A model generated the notes under the pieces. That model was not told the origin of the DNA and did no database searches. It worked only from the letters and a program-made list of their open reading frames with translations. Shown here one piece after another: positions 1-5,776 of a stretch of 36,914 bases of DNA. Source of the DNA: a virus; the IMG/VR virus record IMGVR_UViG_3300021432_000024, positions 1 to 36,914 of that record; one strand, 5' to 3'. The position numbers and the translations under genes were made by a program. The number at the start of each line of letters is the position of its first letter. Position 1 is the stretch's first letter.

Positions 1-127
1 GAGAATAATTTTTGCTTCATCCCGTCTCATTTTTCAAAGTTTCAATAGCTTCTGGAACAAGAGCTAATAATTCTTCATCTGGAAGATCTCTAAGCGGTCT
101 TTCAATAGATCCCGAGTGCTCTAGCGC
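1..127. repeat. terminal direct repeat, left copy (circular overlap)
   Basis: Bases 1-127 are identical to 36788-36914. The repeat covers the 3' end of the small terminase gene and the first codons of the large terminase. An exact repeat of 127 bases at contig ends is what assemblers leave on a circular or circularly permuted molecule, and 127 is a common maximum assembly word size. I therefore read it as an assembly overlap rather than a biological terminal redundancy. Confidence 0.93.
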
Positions 128-334
128 TTTAAGCTTAGGAGAAATATATTGGCAAAGTTCTTTCATCGCCGCAAATCGAAGATTATCATCTTGATGACTC
201 TTCGCTATAAGAAGCATAGCTTCAAATGGATCAAATTCTGCGGCTGCACATAGATCCTCAATCGATCGTCGTTTATTGGGCGTTCCCTTTGCTCTACCGC
301 CTGATTTTGGATAGCCGACTGGTCTTCCTGCCAT
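17..334 (-). CDS. putative terminase small subunit
   Basis: A 105-residue protein with a basic N-terminus (GRPVGYPKSGGRAKGTPNKR at residues 3-22) typical of small DNA-binding phage proteins encoded next to the large terminase, followed by a mostly helical body. On the circle its stop codon lies 14 bases inside the large terminase gene, whose ATG is at base 30 (equivalent to 36817), so the two are translationally coupled. Small terminases recognise packaging sites and regulate the large subunit. The assignment rests on position plus the GRP-x-GTPNK-type N-terminus, not on a recognised HTH. A truncated second copy lies in the terminal repeat at the right end. Confidence 0.62.
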   Translation of the reverse strand: MAGRPVGYPKSGGRAKGTPNKRRSIEDLCAAAEFDPFEAMLLIAKSHQDDNLRFAAMKELCQYISPKLKALEHSGSIERPLRDLPDEELLALVPEAIETLKNETG

Positions 335-338
335 ATTT

Positions 339-608
339 CTATTGTAATTCTAATTTAGAAAATTGTGTTTCACATGAAACATTTTCATCTATTTTTAAAA
401 CTGGATTAGAAAGAATTTCTTGCTGCTTTTTTATATGTTCTTCTTTTTCTTTAATATGAGCTCGAAATTGATTCATAATCTCTTTGACGCATTTAGGACA
501 CAATTGCTTTTTAAAGAATATTCCATCTTTAGAAGATCCATCAAAAGATTCTAATTTATCAGAATTCGTTGGTTTATTACATCCTGAACATTTAATTTTA
601 AGATTCAT
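339..608 (-). CDS. small zinc-ribbon protein with coiled coil
   Basis: 89 residues of unknown function. Two cysteine pairs, CSGC near residue 7 and CPKC near residue 37, form a probable single zinc ribbon. A charged helix of Lys and Glu follows (about residues 50-70), likely a short coiled coil. The start overlaps the preceding gene (598-801) by 11 bases in another frame, and the stop lies 4 bases before the small terminase start, so it belongs to the same minus-strand operon. It is one of four small zinc-binding proteins in this genome. Confidence 0.7.
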   Translation of the reverse strand: MNLKIKCSGCNKPTNSDKLESFDGSSKDGIFFKKQLCPKCVKEIMNQFRAHIKEKEEHIKKQQEILSNPVLKIDENVSCETQFSKLELQ

Positions 609-801
609 TTTGATATTTTTTCCATAAATCTTCTGGAAAAAACTTTATAATTTTTCCATTTATTTCTATATAAAAAATACGCACAACAGCAGAAGTTTTT
701 TCATTTACAATAAAATCAGTAGGCAAAGCATCGGGGCCTAAAAATCTAATGAGCTTATTATATTCAGGCCAAGATAAAAGAATTATTGTTTCTTCTTTCA
801 T
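598..801 (-). CDS. hypothetical protein
   Basis: 67 residues, not recognised. Predicted mixed alpha/beta, beginning with a hydrophobic strand (TIILLSWPEY) and ending KKYQNES. No membrane segment or cysteine motif. Its ATG overlaps the upstream stop as ATGA (798-801) and its 3' end overlaps the next gene by 11 bases, which supports it being a genuine coupled gene. Confidence 0.65.
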   Translation of the reverse strand: MKEETIILLSWPEYNKLIRFLGPDALPTDFIVNEKTSAVVRIFYIEINGKIIKFFPEDLWKKYQNES

Positions 802-1061
802 AAATGTTCAAAACCTTTAACAGCTGCTTGAGGAATCGTATAAAAAGAACCATCTTCCCATTCAAGAGTAAGACCTCGTCCGTCAATCCAAGTCATTTTG
901 ATCTTAGGATATTTTACAGGATTAATAGAAATTTCAGCTCCAAGCTTTCCAGGCCAATGAGTTTCAGATTGAAGAGTCGCTTGTTTAACTTTGATAGGTG
1001 TTCCTAATTTTGGAATAGAAGAATAAACAACCTCTTCTATTTTTTTAGCCATTTGTTCCAT
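798..1061 (-). CDS. hypothetical protein, beta-rich
   Basis: 87 residues, function unknown. Beta-rich, with the pattern MTWIDGRGLTLEWEDGSFYT near residues 55-75 suggesting a small barrel or sandwich. The first ATG is preferred because AGAGG lies six bases upstream. The start overlaps the 3' end of the preceding coiled-coil gene (stop at 1045) and the stop forms ATGA with the next gene. Confidence 0.66.
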   Translation of the reverse strand: MEQMAKKIEEVVYSSIPKLGTPIKVKQATLQSETHWPGKLGAEISINPVKYPKIKMTWIDGRGLTLEWEDGSFYTIPQAAVKGFEHL

Positions 1062-1290
1062 TTTTTACCTCTTCTAATTTTGGAGATTCCGTTGCCTGTT
1101 TTTCTTTTGCAATATTAGCAGCCTTATTCACTATTTTTACTATTTGAGAACGAAGAGATTCTTCTTCTGTTTTTAATTGCATTTGCTGAGCAATACAATG
1201 ACCAAGTCTTGCCACCAATTGATTATATTCAGCTTGATATTTTTGAAGAGGAGTTATTTCTTTATTTTGTTCTTCTGCTACTTCTGTCAT
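1045..1290 (-). CDS. small coiled-coil protein
   Basis: 81 residues, almost entirely predicted helix, with a heptad-like Glu/Lys/Gln-rich stretch between residues 12 and 60 (YQAEYNQLVARLG, then QLKTEEESLRSQIVKIV). A strong ribosome binding site (AAGGAG, seven bases upstream) fixes the ATG at 1290. No recognised family. It sits between the acetyltransferase-like gene and the beta-rich gene of the early minus-strand operon. Confidence 0.68.
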   Translation of the reverse strand: MTEVAEEQNKEITPLQKYQAEYNQLVARLGHCIAQQMQLKTEEESLRSQIVKIVNKAANIAKEKQATESPKLEEVKNGTNG

Positions 1291-1299
1291 TTTTTCTCC

Positions 1300-1701
1300 T
1301 TAGGTTATTAAAAAAGGATTAAATTTAAATCGAGCCGGCTTAAAACATTCTGTTTTATTTGTAAAATGAGTCACATGTTTAATTGAAAAACCTTTTAAAA
1401 GATCTCGTGCAATTCCAATTTTTCTCCACAAATGTTTAACATAAACCCAATGTAAAAAAGTTCCATATCCTACATCCGCTTCTAAAATAGCATAGCCTAA
1501 AATGACATCGGGATCTTCTAAAAGACAAGCTATTTTGATAATAGATTCTTTTTTATGAAGAAGATGCTCAATAATTTTTTGATAATTTGCTTTAAAAATA
1601 TTTTTTTTCATTTTTCTAAAAAAATCATTGTCTTCATAAAGACCTCGAAGAAAAGTGGTAAAAATAAAGTTTTTATCCGTCGATTGATAATCTCTAATCA
1701 T
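1300..1701 (-). CDS. GNAT-like acetyltransferase fold protein
   Basis: 133 residues from the chosen ATG; a longer reading frame upstream is possible (to 1734). The C-terminal half has the GNAT pattern: a beta strand GYAILEAD (69-76), then LHWVYVKHLWRKIGIARDLL (83-102), which matches the acetyl-CoA-binding motif A with its R-x-x-G-I-A turn and following helix. Compact GNAT proteins of this type are common in phage genomes near the packaging genes; their substrates are not known. The ATG at 1701 is preferred because it overlaps the upstream stop (1694) by eight bases and follows a GAAGAG element. A second GNAT-like protein lies in the tail block at 23146. Confidence 0.66.
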   Translation of the reverse strand: MIRDYQSTDKNFIFTTFLRGLYEDNDFFRKMKKNIFKANYQKIIEHLLHKKESIIKIACLLEDPDVILGYAILEADVGYGTFLHWVYVKHLWRKIGIARDLLKGFSIKHVTHFTNKTECFKPARFKFNPFLIT

Positions 1702-2140
1702 TATCAAGCTCTTCTTGGGAATTGTTTCTGTCATTGGATGACCAAAGTTGACTATGCATAATCTTTTTAAGACGAGCTACAATTATTTGTACAAGAGAAT
1801 CGGATATTTTAATACCTTTAGAAATAAAATCAGCGGCTATTTCTCGTCGAGACATTCCCTGGCAATGAAGCCACCAAATCTGTTTTTCTCTTTGATTTTG
1901 AAAGTCAGCATAATTCCAATAAAAATGAAGAGACATATCAAAATAATCCATATTTTCTTGATATTCCTCTGGTGTATTTCTAATAAAAAAATATCGTGAG
2001 TGCCATTGTTTTAAGAATCTTTGTTCGGATTGAGTATCTTCAATATCCTGAAATCCCGTTTCTTTAAGTTTTTGATACCAGAAATTTTGAAGATTATTAA
2101 AATCCTCTTTATTCCCCAACTCATAACTCCCATGAATCAA
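1694..2140 (-). CDS. HTH DNA-binding protein, possible late regulator
   Basis: 148 residues. The N-terminal half carries FWYQKLKETGFQDIED (20-35). Residues 86-125 read as a sigma-region-4-like helix-turn-helix: KQIWWLHCQGMSRREIAADF, then a recognition-type helix ending VARLKK. Proteins of this shape occur in many environmental phages just upstream of the terminases. A role in late transcription is plausible by position but is inference. The start is uncertain: the longest frame begins with TTG at 2140 without a clear ribosome binding site, and a second TTG at 2119 follows GGGAG. A TATAAT hexamer at 2183-2188 on this strand lacks a convincing -35. Confidence 0.66.
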   Translation of the reverse strand: MIHGSYELGNKEDFNNLQNFWYQKLKETGFQDIEDTQSEQRFLKQWHSRYFFIRNTPEEYQENMDYFDMSLHFYWNYADFQNQREKQIWWLHCQGMSRREIAADFISKGIKISDSLVQIIVARLKKIMHSQLWSSNDRNNSQEELDND

Positions 2141-2223
2141 AGTTTAGACTATAGATTTTTTAAATCTAAGATGACAATCTAAATTATAAAAGAATTTTTT
2201 AAAAAGATCTTTGGGGCGAAGCG

Positions 2224-2391
2224 TTAAGAATAAACACTCGAAGGATATTTTTTTTTGATAAAAAGCTGAAGACCCAGAGCAACCGCTTCATTGAGAGTAA
2301 GACCTTCTTCCATCGCTTTGATATGAGCTTTAAATTTAATGTCTTTAGGAATTCGAGTGAAGATTGGAACAATCTTTAGATTTTGTTTCAT
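2224..2391 (-). CDS. small ribbon-helix-helix-like protein
   Basis: 55 residues from the ATG at 2391 (a GTG extends it to 2415). The pattern VPIFTRIPKDIKFKAHIKAM, then GLTLNEAVALGLQLFI, looks like a ribbon-helix-helix DNA-binding domain: a short strand, helix A, the turn G-x-T, then helix B. Such proteins usually bind operators as dimers. It overlaps the upstream zinc-ribbon gene by 47 bases in another frame. Its target cannot be read from the sequence; it is a candidate early repressor. Confidence 0.58.
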   Translation of the reverse strand: MKQNLKIVPIFTRIPKDIKFKAHIKAMEEGLTLNEAVALGLQLFIKKKYPSSVYS

Positions 2392-2533
2392 AGATTTCTT
2401 CTTTTTCACATTCACAGTCCCTATCCTCTACTTTAAAAAAATCCCCGCAATGATAACAATATTCATCGGTATAAAGGCATAGCTCAGCTTTGCAACGAGG
2501 ACAAGTAAAGTTTTTTTCTTTTTCACCCGTCAT
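2345..2533 (-). CDS. small zinc-ribbon protein
   Basis: 62 residues with CPRC (11-14) and CYHC (about 26-29), the two knuckles of a zinc ribbon, then an acidic tail with two further cysteines. It is coupled to the upstream gene by a 4-base ATGA overlap (2530-2533). Its 3' end overlaps the ribbon-helix-helix-like gene. No specific family recognised. Confidence 0.66.
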   Translation of the reverse strand: MTGEKEKNFTCPRCKAELCLYTDEYCYHCGDFFKVEDRDCECEKEEIYETKSKDCSNLHSNS

Positions 2534-2904
2534 TGCTTAGCAAGTCTTGAAAGATAAATATCAATTTGTTTTTGAGAGCCCAACTTACAACAAGCATAAC
2601 AGCAAAAGCCATCTAAATCCATCCCATTACTTTCTGCATCTGGCCATTTATAAAAATAAGATTGACCATCTATTTTTGTTTCCCCGCATATCATACAAAA
2701 ATATTGAGGTGGCTGCTCCAGTCTTTCATTGATTTCTTTTTCAGAAAGTTGATTTAAAATCTTTTGCTCTAAAGTCATCACTTTGGCTCTCAGGTTAAGA
2801 ACATCGTCAACTAATTCTTTTTGAAGTTTGTGATAACCTTGTAAAGTTTGATTAAAAGAATCCAAAAGTTCTTTAATTATTTCTAATTCTTCTTCATTTT
2901 TCAT
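2530..2904 (-). CDS. coiled-coil protein with C-terminal zinc-binding domain
   Basis: 124 residues. Residues 3-62 are a predicted coiled coil (long Leu/Glu/Lys helix). Residues 68-110 carry CMIC and CCYACC clusters, a probable treble-clef or zinc-ribbon fold. The combination suggests a dimeric nucleic-acid or protein-binding factor, but no family is recognised. It overlaps the upstream membrane protein gene by 11 bases. Confidence 0.67.
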   Translation of the reverse strand: MKNEEELEIIKELLDSFNQTLQGYHKLQKELVDDVLNLRAKVMTLEQKILNQLSEKEINERLEQPPQYFCMICGETKIDGQSYFYKWPDAESNGMDLDGFCCYACCKLGSQKQIDIYLSRLAKQ

Positions 2905-3082
2905 GATAAAAATATCGACCCATCTTTTGAATTTGATGCCACATAAAAACGTTTATTTTCCACATTCCATAAACATAAAAAATTAGAAAAGCTGCCGCTA
3001 AACATCGAATCTCTCCTAAAAGAGGGGCTACTATTAAAAGTGCTAAAAGAAATAAAATTATAATTAAAAATTTATTTTTCAT
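2894..3082 (-). CDS. small two-helix membrane protein
   Basis: 62 residues with two hydrophobic segments: residues 4-21 (FLIIILFLLALLIVAPLL) and about 28-45. A basic, aromatic C-terminus follows. Its ATG overlaps the stop of the variable-domain mini-gene as TAATG, so it is translated with it from the promoter at 3286-3313. Function unknown; partnership with the variable-domain protein is only positional. Confidence 0.66.
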   Translation of the reverse strand: MKNKFLIIILFLLALLIVAPLLGEIRCLAAAFLIFYVYGMWKINVFMWHQIQKMGRYFYHEK

Positions 3083-3279
3083 TATAATTTTTCCTGTTTA
3101 GAAATTCTTATTAGACGGAAACCAACATTGACGTAGCGGAGCTCCGGATAGAAGTAGCCGCGATTGGCAGAACGCAGAAACTGCGCAAAGTTATACCAAG
3201 AGCCGCCCCGTAGCACACGGAAGGAGCCAGCTTTAGGACCTTCGGGATCTTTCATGATTTCTAAAGATTTATTCTTCAT
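3082..3279 (-). CDS. detached FGE/C-type-lectin variable domain (VR1)
   Basis: 65 residues that correspond only to the C-terminal part of the FGE-sulfatase (SUMF1/PvdO-like) fold: GPKAGSFRVLRGGSW (14-28), then RSANR, PELR and VGFRLIR. The N-terminal two thirds of the fold are absent. In DGR target proteins this part carries the diversified ligand-binding positions. Here the residues after RGGSW are Y, N, F, Q, F, N, G, Y, F, Y, L, Y, V and N at the columns that vary among the three copies. Its 3' constant segment differs from the other copies at several third positions (CGT CTA ATA AGA), so it may no longer be a substrate. The ATG at 3279 lies at or within a few bases of the predicted transcription start, so translation may be leaderless; an internal ATG at 3255 is an alternative. 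Confidence 0.78.
   Translation of the reverse strand: MKNKSLEIMKDPEGPKAGSFRVLRGGSWYNFAQFLRSANRGYFYPELRYVNVGFRLIRISKQEKL
3106..3228 (-). repeat. DGR-like variable repeat, copy 1
   Basis: A 123-bp segment alignable codon by codon with 7407-7529 and 8733-8852. GC-rich in an AT-rich genome. Variable codons are TAT, AAC, TTT, TTT, AAT, GGC, TAC, TTC, TAT, CTC, TAC, GTC and AAT, all ending in C or T. This copy has TTC where the others have TAC (GSF versus GSY), and CAG where they have CGG. Each is a change explicable by substitution at an adenine of an ancestral template. Confidence 0.82.
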
Positions 3280-3285
3280 ACTTAA

Positions 3286-3313
3286 ATGATATCAAAATAT
3301 CAAAATATGTCAA
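3286..3313 (-). promoter_or_regulatory. sigma70-type promoter driving the VR1 operon
   Basis: On the minus strand TTGACA (3308-3313), a 16-base spacer and TATCAT (3286-3291): a perfect -35 and a one-mismatch -10. The spacer contains a tandem ATTTTGAT. The predicted start of transcription falls at about 3279, the first base of the VR1 ORF. Confidence 0.75.
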
Positions 3314-3355
3314 GTGGCTTAAAAAGCTTTAGTTTACTGTATAGTACTGTTTAAA

Positions 3356-3439
3356 TGGGATAGTAAGGGATCGAACCTTATTGACCTTGCGGCTTTAGAT
3401 TTACAGTCTAATGACAACGCCATGTTGTCCACCTATCCC
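3356..3439 (-). tRNA. tRNA-Tyr (GTA)
   Basis: An 84-nt class II tRNA. The acceptor stem GGGATAG pairs perfectly with CTATCCC. The anticodon stem TTAGA/TCTAA encloses CTGTAAA, giving anticodon GTA. The variable arm is a short hairpin (GCC-GCAA-GGT), as expected for bacterial tRNA-Tyr, and the T arm is TAAGG-TTCGATC-CCTTA. The D arm is atypical, with an extended stem and a small loop containing GG. CCA is not encoded. The 5' acceptor strand overlaps the stop codon of the upstream small ORF, so the tRNA must be cut out of an mRNA-like precursor. Confidence 0.86.
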
Positions 3440-3612
3440 TCAATGATATAATTTTGGAAGTTAATATCAGCCCATCGTTTAACAGCCTCTGGCCAGGTGT
3501 GTTTACTTAAATTTATTTTAAGATCTTTTTTATTTCTTTTAGATCGTTTGATGGTTTTTTTAGAAAAATCACTGGGTTTATAAGTTTTCCAATCTGTAAG
3601 CCATTCTGCCAT
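3433..3612 (-). CDS. small basic hypothetical protein
   Basis: A 59-residue ORF on the minus strand starting MAEWLTDWKTYKPSDF and ending INFQNYIIEG. The middle is strongly basic (KKTIKRSKRNKKDLK), suggesting nucleic-acid binding. The upstream GATGGAAAA is only a weak ribosome binding site. Its TAG stop lies inside the acceptor stem of tRNA-Tyr (overlap of seven bases). It fills the space between the replication gene and the tRNA in the same direction. No family recognised. Confidence 0.55.
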   Translation of the reverse strand: MAEWLTDWKTYKPSDFSKKTIKRSKRNKKDLKINLSKHTWPEAVKRWADINFQNYIIEG

Positions 3613-3631
3613 TTTTTTCCATCTTTTTTTT

Positions 3632-3674
3632 AAGCCGCGAGTGAGCCCGAAGGGTGAGCTCTAGCGAGCGGCTT
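3632..3674. repeat. GC-rich imperfect inverted repeat
   Basis: AAGCCGC (3632-3638) pairs with GCGGCTT (3668-3674). Further partial pairing around CCC-GAA-GGG lies inside. It abuts the stop codon of the replication gene. On the minus strand it is followed by an A tract rather than a T tract, so it is not a standard intrinsic terminator for that gene. It may instead stabilise the mRNA 3' end. Confidence 0.55.
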
Positions 3675-4111
3675 TATTTGATCTTTTTTCCTATTTTTTT
3701 CATTTTTTGGAGTAAAAAATCTCGTTCATTTTCAGTGAGTGAAGTAATCAAATCGACTCGGGAAAAATCTTTTCTCCTCTTATCTAAATCTAGGCGCGGT
3801 GTCACCGCACTCTCACCGCACTCTATTTTTTCAATCCAGCCCATAGACTCAAATAAAGCCATATCTGGGAGGCGCTTCATTCCTAAGCGAGCACGCAGAA
3901 TGCGGCAGTTTGTCGTCAGCTTGTTGCCAGTAGTGCAGCAGTAGTGCAGCAGCAAGAGCCAAGCAAGTCTGTTTCCTTCACTTAAATCCATAAATTCTGG
4001 GTCATTTAAAATGTTAGGATAGGCCTTAAACCAAATCATTGTTTTCTTATGATCTCGATGTTGATATTTTTCCCAATTTTTGATTCTAAAATATTCAATT
4101 TTTTTAGCCAT
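3674..4111 (-). CDS. replisome-organiser-like protein
   Basis: 145 residues. The N-terminus (EYFRIKNWEKYQHRD at 6-20, then WFKAYPNILNDPEFMDLSEG) resembles the N-terminal winged-helix domain of phage replisome organisers and DnaD/DnaT-like loaders: an opening strand, then a helix around D-P-E-F. The C-terminal third is short and basic (KKMKKIGKKIK). Such proteins bind origin DNA and help load a host helicase. The gene lies directly beside three 9-bp iterons (4176-4202), a natural candidate binding site. A ribosome binding site GGAGG five bases before ATG fixes the start. No helicase or polymerase is encoded, so host enzymes would be needed. Confidence 0.6.
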   Translation of the reverse strand: MAKKIEYFRIKNWEKYQHRDHKKTMIWFKAYPNILNDPEFMDLSEGNRLAWLLLLHYCCTTGNKLTTNCRILRARLGMKRLPDMALFESMGWIEKIECGESAVTPRLDLDKRRKDFSRVDLITSLTENERDFLLQKMKKIGKKIK

Positions 4112-4175
4112 TAAACCTCCAAAAATTTAAATTAAAATTTATCTTGCGATTTTAAGGTTTTTGAATGACCCTGAG

Positions 4176-4202
4176 ATCGCATAAATCGCTTAAATCGCGT
4201 AA
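4176..4202. repeat. three tandem 9-bp iterons
   Basis: ATCGCATAA, ATCGCTTAA and ATCGCGTAA follow one another without gaps (consensus ATCGCNTAA, exact 9-bp period). An inverted half-match, GCGATTTTAA, lies nearby at 4147-4156. The array sits in the divergent spacer between the replisome-organiser-like gene and RusA. It could be an origin or an operator; the sequence does not decide which. Confidence 0.72.
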
Positions 4203-4227
4203 TCAAAAAGGATCATGAAATGATTCT

Positions 4228-4272
4228 GCGGGCCTAGTCGAGAAAAAGCTTGAGGGTCCGCTTTCTTTTTTC
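4228..4272 (+). terminator. intrinsic terminator in the RusA leader
   Basis: GCGGGCC (4228-4234) pairs with GGTCCGC (4255-4261) with one G-T pair. An inner TCGAG/CTTGA stem closes on an AAAAAG loop. The T-rich tract TTTCTTTTTT (4262-4271) follows at once. It ends only about a dozen bases before the RusA start, so it would stop or attenuate transcription entering RusA from the iteron region. Confidence 0.72.
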
Positions 4273-4284
4273 TATGGTTTTTTC

Positions 4285-4695
4285 TTGATTGAATTTACAG
4301 GGTTTCCAATGCCTCCTACGGATAATAATCTGACGCGCTCAGATAAAAGAAATCATTGGCATAGCACTGCAGAATATAGAGCTTTTAAACATGAAGTAAT
4401 GATTTGGGAGCTTTCTAATAGAGCTGCTATTCAATCGATCAAAGAAGAATTGAGGGCCCCTCTTAACGTTCATATGGACCTCTATTTTGAGAGATCTAAA
4501 ATTTTATGTAAAAATGGTCGAACCAAGAAAATGGATGGCCCTAATCGAATCAAGGCTCTTCATGATGCTATTTCTAGAATCATTGGAATTGATGACTCAG
4601 AATTTTGGCAATGGAGTGGAGAAAAACATATTTCTCCCAATTCTCTTAATTATGTAACAATTAGAATATCTAATTTAGAAGAACATCATTATTAA
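4285..4695 (+). CDS. rusA: RusA-family Holliday junction resolvase
   Basis: 136 residues. The family signature is clear: the acidic/basic motif MDGPNRIKALHDAI (83-96, with D84, N87, K90 and D94) followed by GIDDSEFW (101-108, with D103 and D104). RusA dimers cut four-way junctions and resolve recombination and replication intermediates before packaging. Length is normal for the family. The start is a TTG at 4285, giving the usual MIEF opening; a five-codon leader frame (ATG at 4274) ends in TGA overlapping this TTG. A later ATG at 4309 is less likely. It stands alone on the plus strand and its stop abuts the stop of the convergent gene at 4696. With the RecT-like gene nearby it forms a recombination module. 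Confidence 0.88.
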   Translation: MIEFTGFPMPPTDNNLTRSDKRNHWHSTAEYRAFKHEVMIWELSNRAAIQSIKEELRAPLNVHMDLYFERSKILCKNGRTKKMDGPNRIKALHDAISRIIGIDDSEFWQWSGEKHISPNSLNYVTIRISNLEEHHY

Positions 4696-4857
4696 TTATT
4701 CAAAATCACTGGGAGGATCCATCCATTTAGGCAGTTTTCTTCCAAATCTTTTTTCAAAAAGTTTTCTTTTTTGATTCATTTTCCATTCATGAAGACACAT
4801 TTCTGAGATAATTAAAAAGAAACTTATTCCTAAAATAATAAGAATTAAAAGAATCAT
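4696..4857 (-). CDS. 53-residue single-pass membrane protein
   Basis: A short ORF beginning MILLILIILGISFFLIISEM (one hydrophobic helix, residues 1-18) and ending with a basic, polar tail (KRFGRKLPKWMDPPSDFE). Its ATG overlaps the stop of the RecT-like gene as ATGA and its stop abuts the RusA stop, so the space is completely filled. Function unknown. Confidence 0.62.
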   Translation of the reverse strand: MILLILIILGISFFLIISEMCLHEWKMNQKRKLFEKRFGRKLPKWMDPPSDFE

Positions 4858-5537
4858 TCTATTTCTTTAATCTCATTTTCATCATAAATAGATCCCAAAA
4901 AACAATCCGAAAATTCAGCTCTACACACTTCTGTAATGCATCGAGAACGAAGCATCGCTCTTGGATATTTTGTCCAATTATCCCCTCGAAGTCCTGCTCT
5001 TACAGCATCTTCTATTGTAAAACGATAGGGAGTAATAGCTAAAGATTTATCTCTTGCGACCTCAATTTCACATTCTTTCTCATTCGATGTTTTAATATGA
5101 AAAAGAGCATTCGGAAGCTTTTTATGAACAAAGGCCTTCATCAATGTAGCTGACATGGAAGGTTTACCCTTAACGACATAAACCTCCTTTAAAGCGATGA
5201 TCGGCTCTATCCCCAAGGCTTTGCCATAGCTTGCAATTGTAAAGGCCTGGGCAGGCGTTTTAATCATTTCTGGAAGGAGTCCTGATTCAAGAAATATCTT
5301 ACATTGCTTCCAAAGTGTGTTGAGTTGATCAGACTCAGTAGAAATTGGGGGAAAAGAATTAGTTGTATGAATAGCCTGAATATTAGCTCCAGGCAATTTA
5401 GGTGATTCTGGCGGAAGAATATGTCCTACCGTTGATGTAGGCATTACTGGAGTCTCTATCATATCAAAAGTGCTTTCTTTGATATTTAATCGTTCTTCAA
5501 CTTCTTTAGGAGCTTTAAATTCATTTTTGAGAGTCAT
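4854..5537 (-). CDS. RecT-like single-strand annealing protein
   Basis: 227 residues. The N-terminal 65 are low-complexity. The core from residue 75 reads WKQCKIFLESGLLPEMIKTP, then ASYGKALGIEPIIALKEVYV, GKPSMSATLMKAF, a variable strand region, RFTIEDAVRAGL, and WTKYPRAMLRSRCITEVCRA. This order (LP-x-x-I-x-T, G-x-x-LGI-P, GKP-x-x-S, then W-x-K-x-P-x-x-ML-x-R) is that of phage RecT/Bet-type recombinases. These anneal complementary strands during recombination-dependent replication. No exonuclease partner is encoded beside it, which is unusual for a two-component system. It follows a small hypothetical gene (17-base overlap) behind the divergent promoter at 5777-5804. Confidence 0.72.
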   Translation of the reverse strand: MTLKNEFKAPKEVEERLNIKESTFDMIETPVMPTSTVGHILPPESPKLPGANIQAIHTTNSFPPISTESDQLNTLWKQCKIFLESGLLPEMIKTPAQAFTIASYGKALGIEPIIALKEVYVVKGKPSMSATLMKAFVHKKLPNALFHIKTSNEKECEIEVARDKSLAITPYRFTIEDAVRAGLRGDNWTKYPRAMLRSRCITEVCRAEFSDCFLGSIYDENEIKEIE

Positions 5538-5769
5538 TTTCTAATTCCTTTCGTGCTTTTGTAATTCCATCCCTAAAATCGCAGAGATGGCGACAAAGTT
5601 GATTCCATTTTCTTGTTTGATACTTAAGACTTGATTCAATTTCTGCATACGCTTCTATGGCTATCGAAATTCGATCTAAAAAGAAATCAAGCTCTTTTTC
5701 TGTTGTTGATTTTCTGGAAACCCCCACCATTAAATCTTGATAGATTTTAAAAAAATCAGAAAAAGTCAT
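5521..5769 (-). CDS. hypothetical helical protein
   Basis: 82 residues, mainly helical with an acidic/aromatic middle (KELDFFLDRISIAIEAYAEI) and a basic C-terminus. First gene of the leftward transcript from the divergent promoter; it overlaps the RecT-like gene by 17 bases. Possibly a recombinase partner by position. Not a recognised family. Confidence 0.63.
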   Translation of the reverse strand: MTFSDFFKIYQDLMVGVSRKSTTEKELDFFLDRISIAIEAYAEIESSLKYQTRKWNQLCRHLCDFRDGITKARKELENDSQK

Positions 5770-5776
5770 GAAAATG

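Noticed and set aside
2141-2223. Promoter with a perfect TATAAT at 2183-2188 (minus strand)
   Set aside because: No acceptable -35 at 15-19 bases and the area is A/T-rich, so a chance match is likely.
3632-3674. Rho-independent terminator after the replication gene
   Set aside because: The hairpin is followed by an A tract, not a T tract, in the direction of that gene.
3654-3944. Plus-strand ORF opposite the replisome-organiser-like gene
   Set aside because: Shadow of the real minus-strand gene; low-complexity composition and no ribosome binding site.
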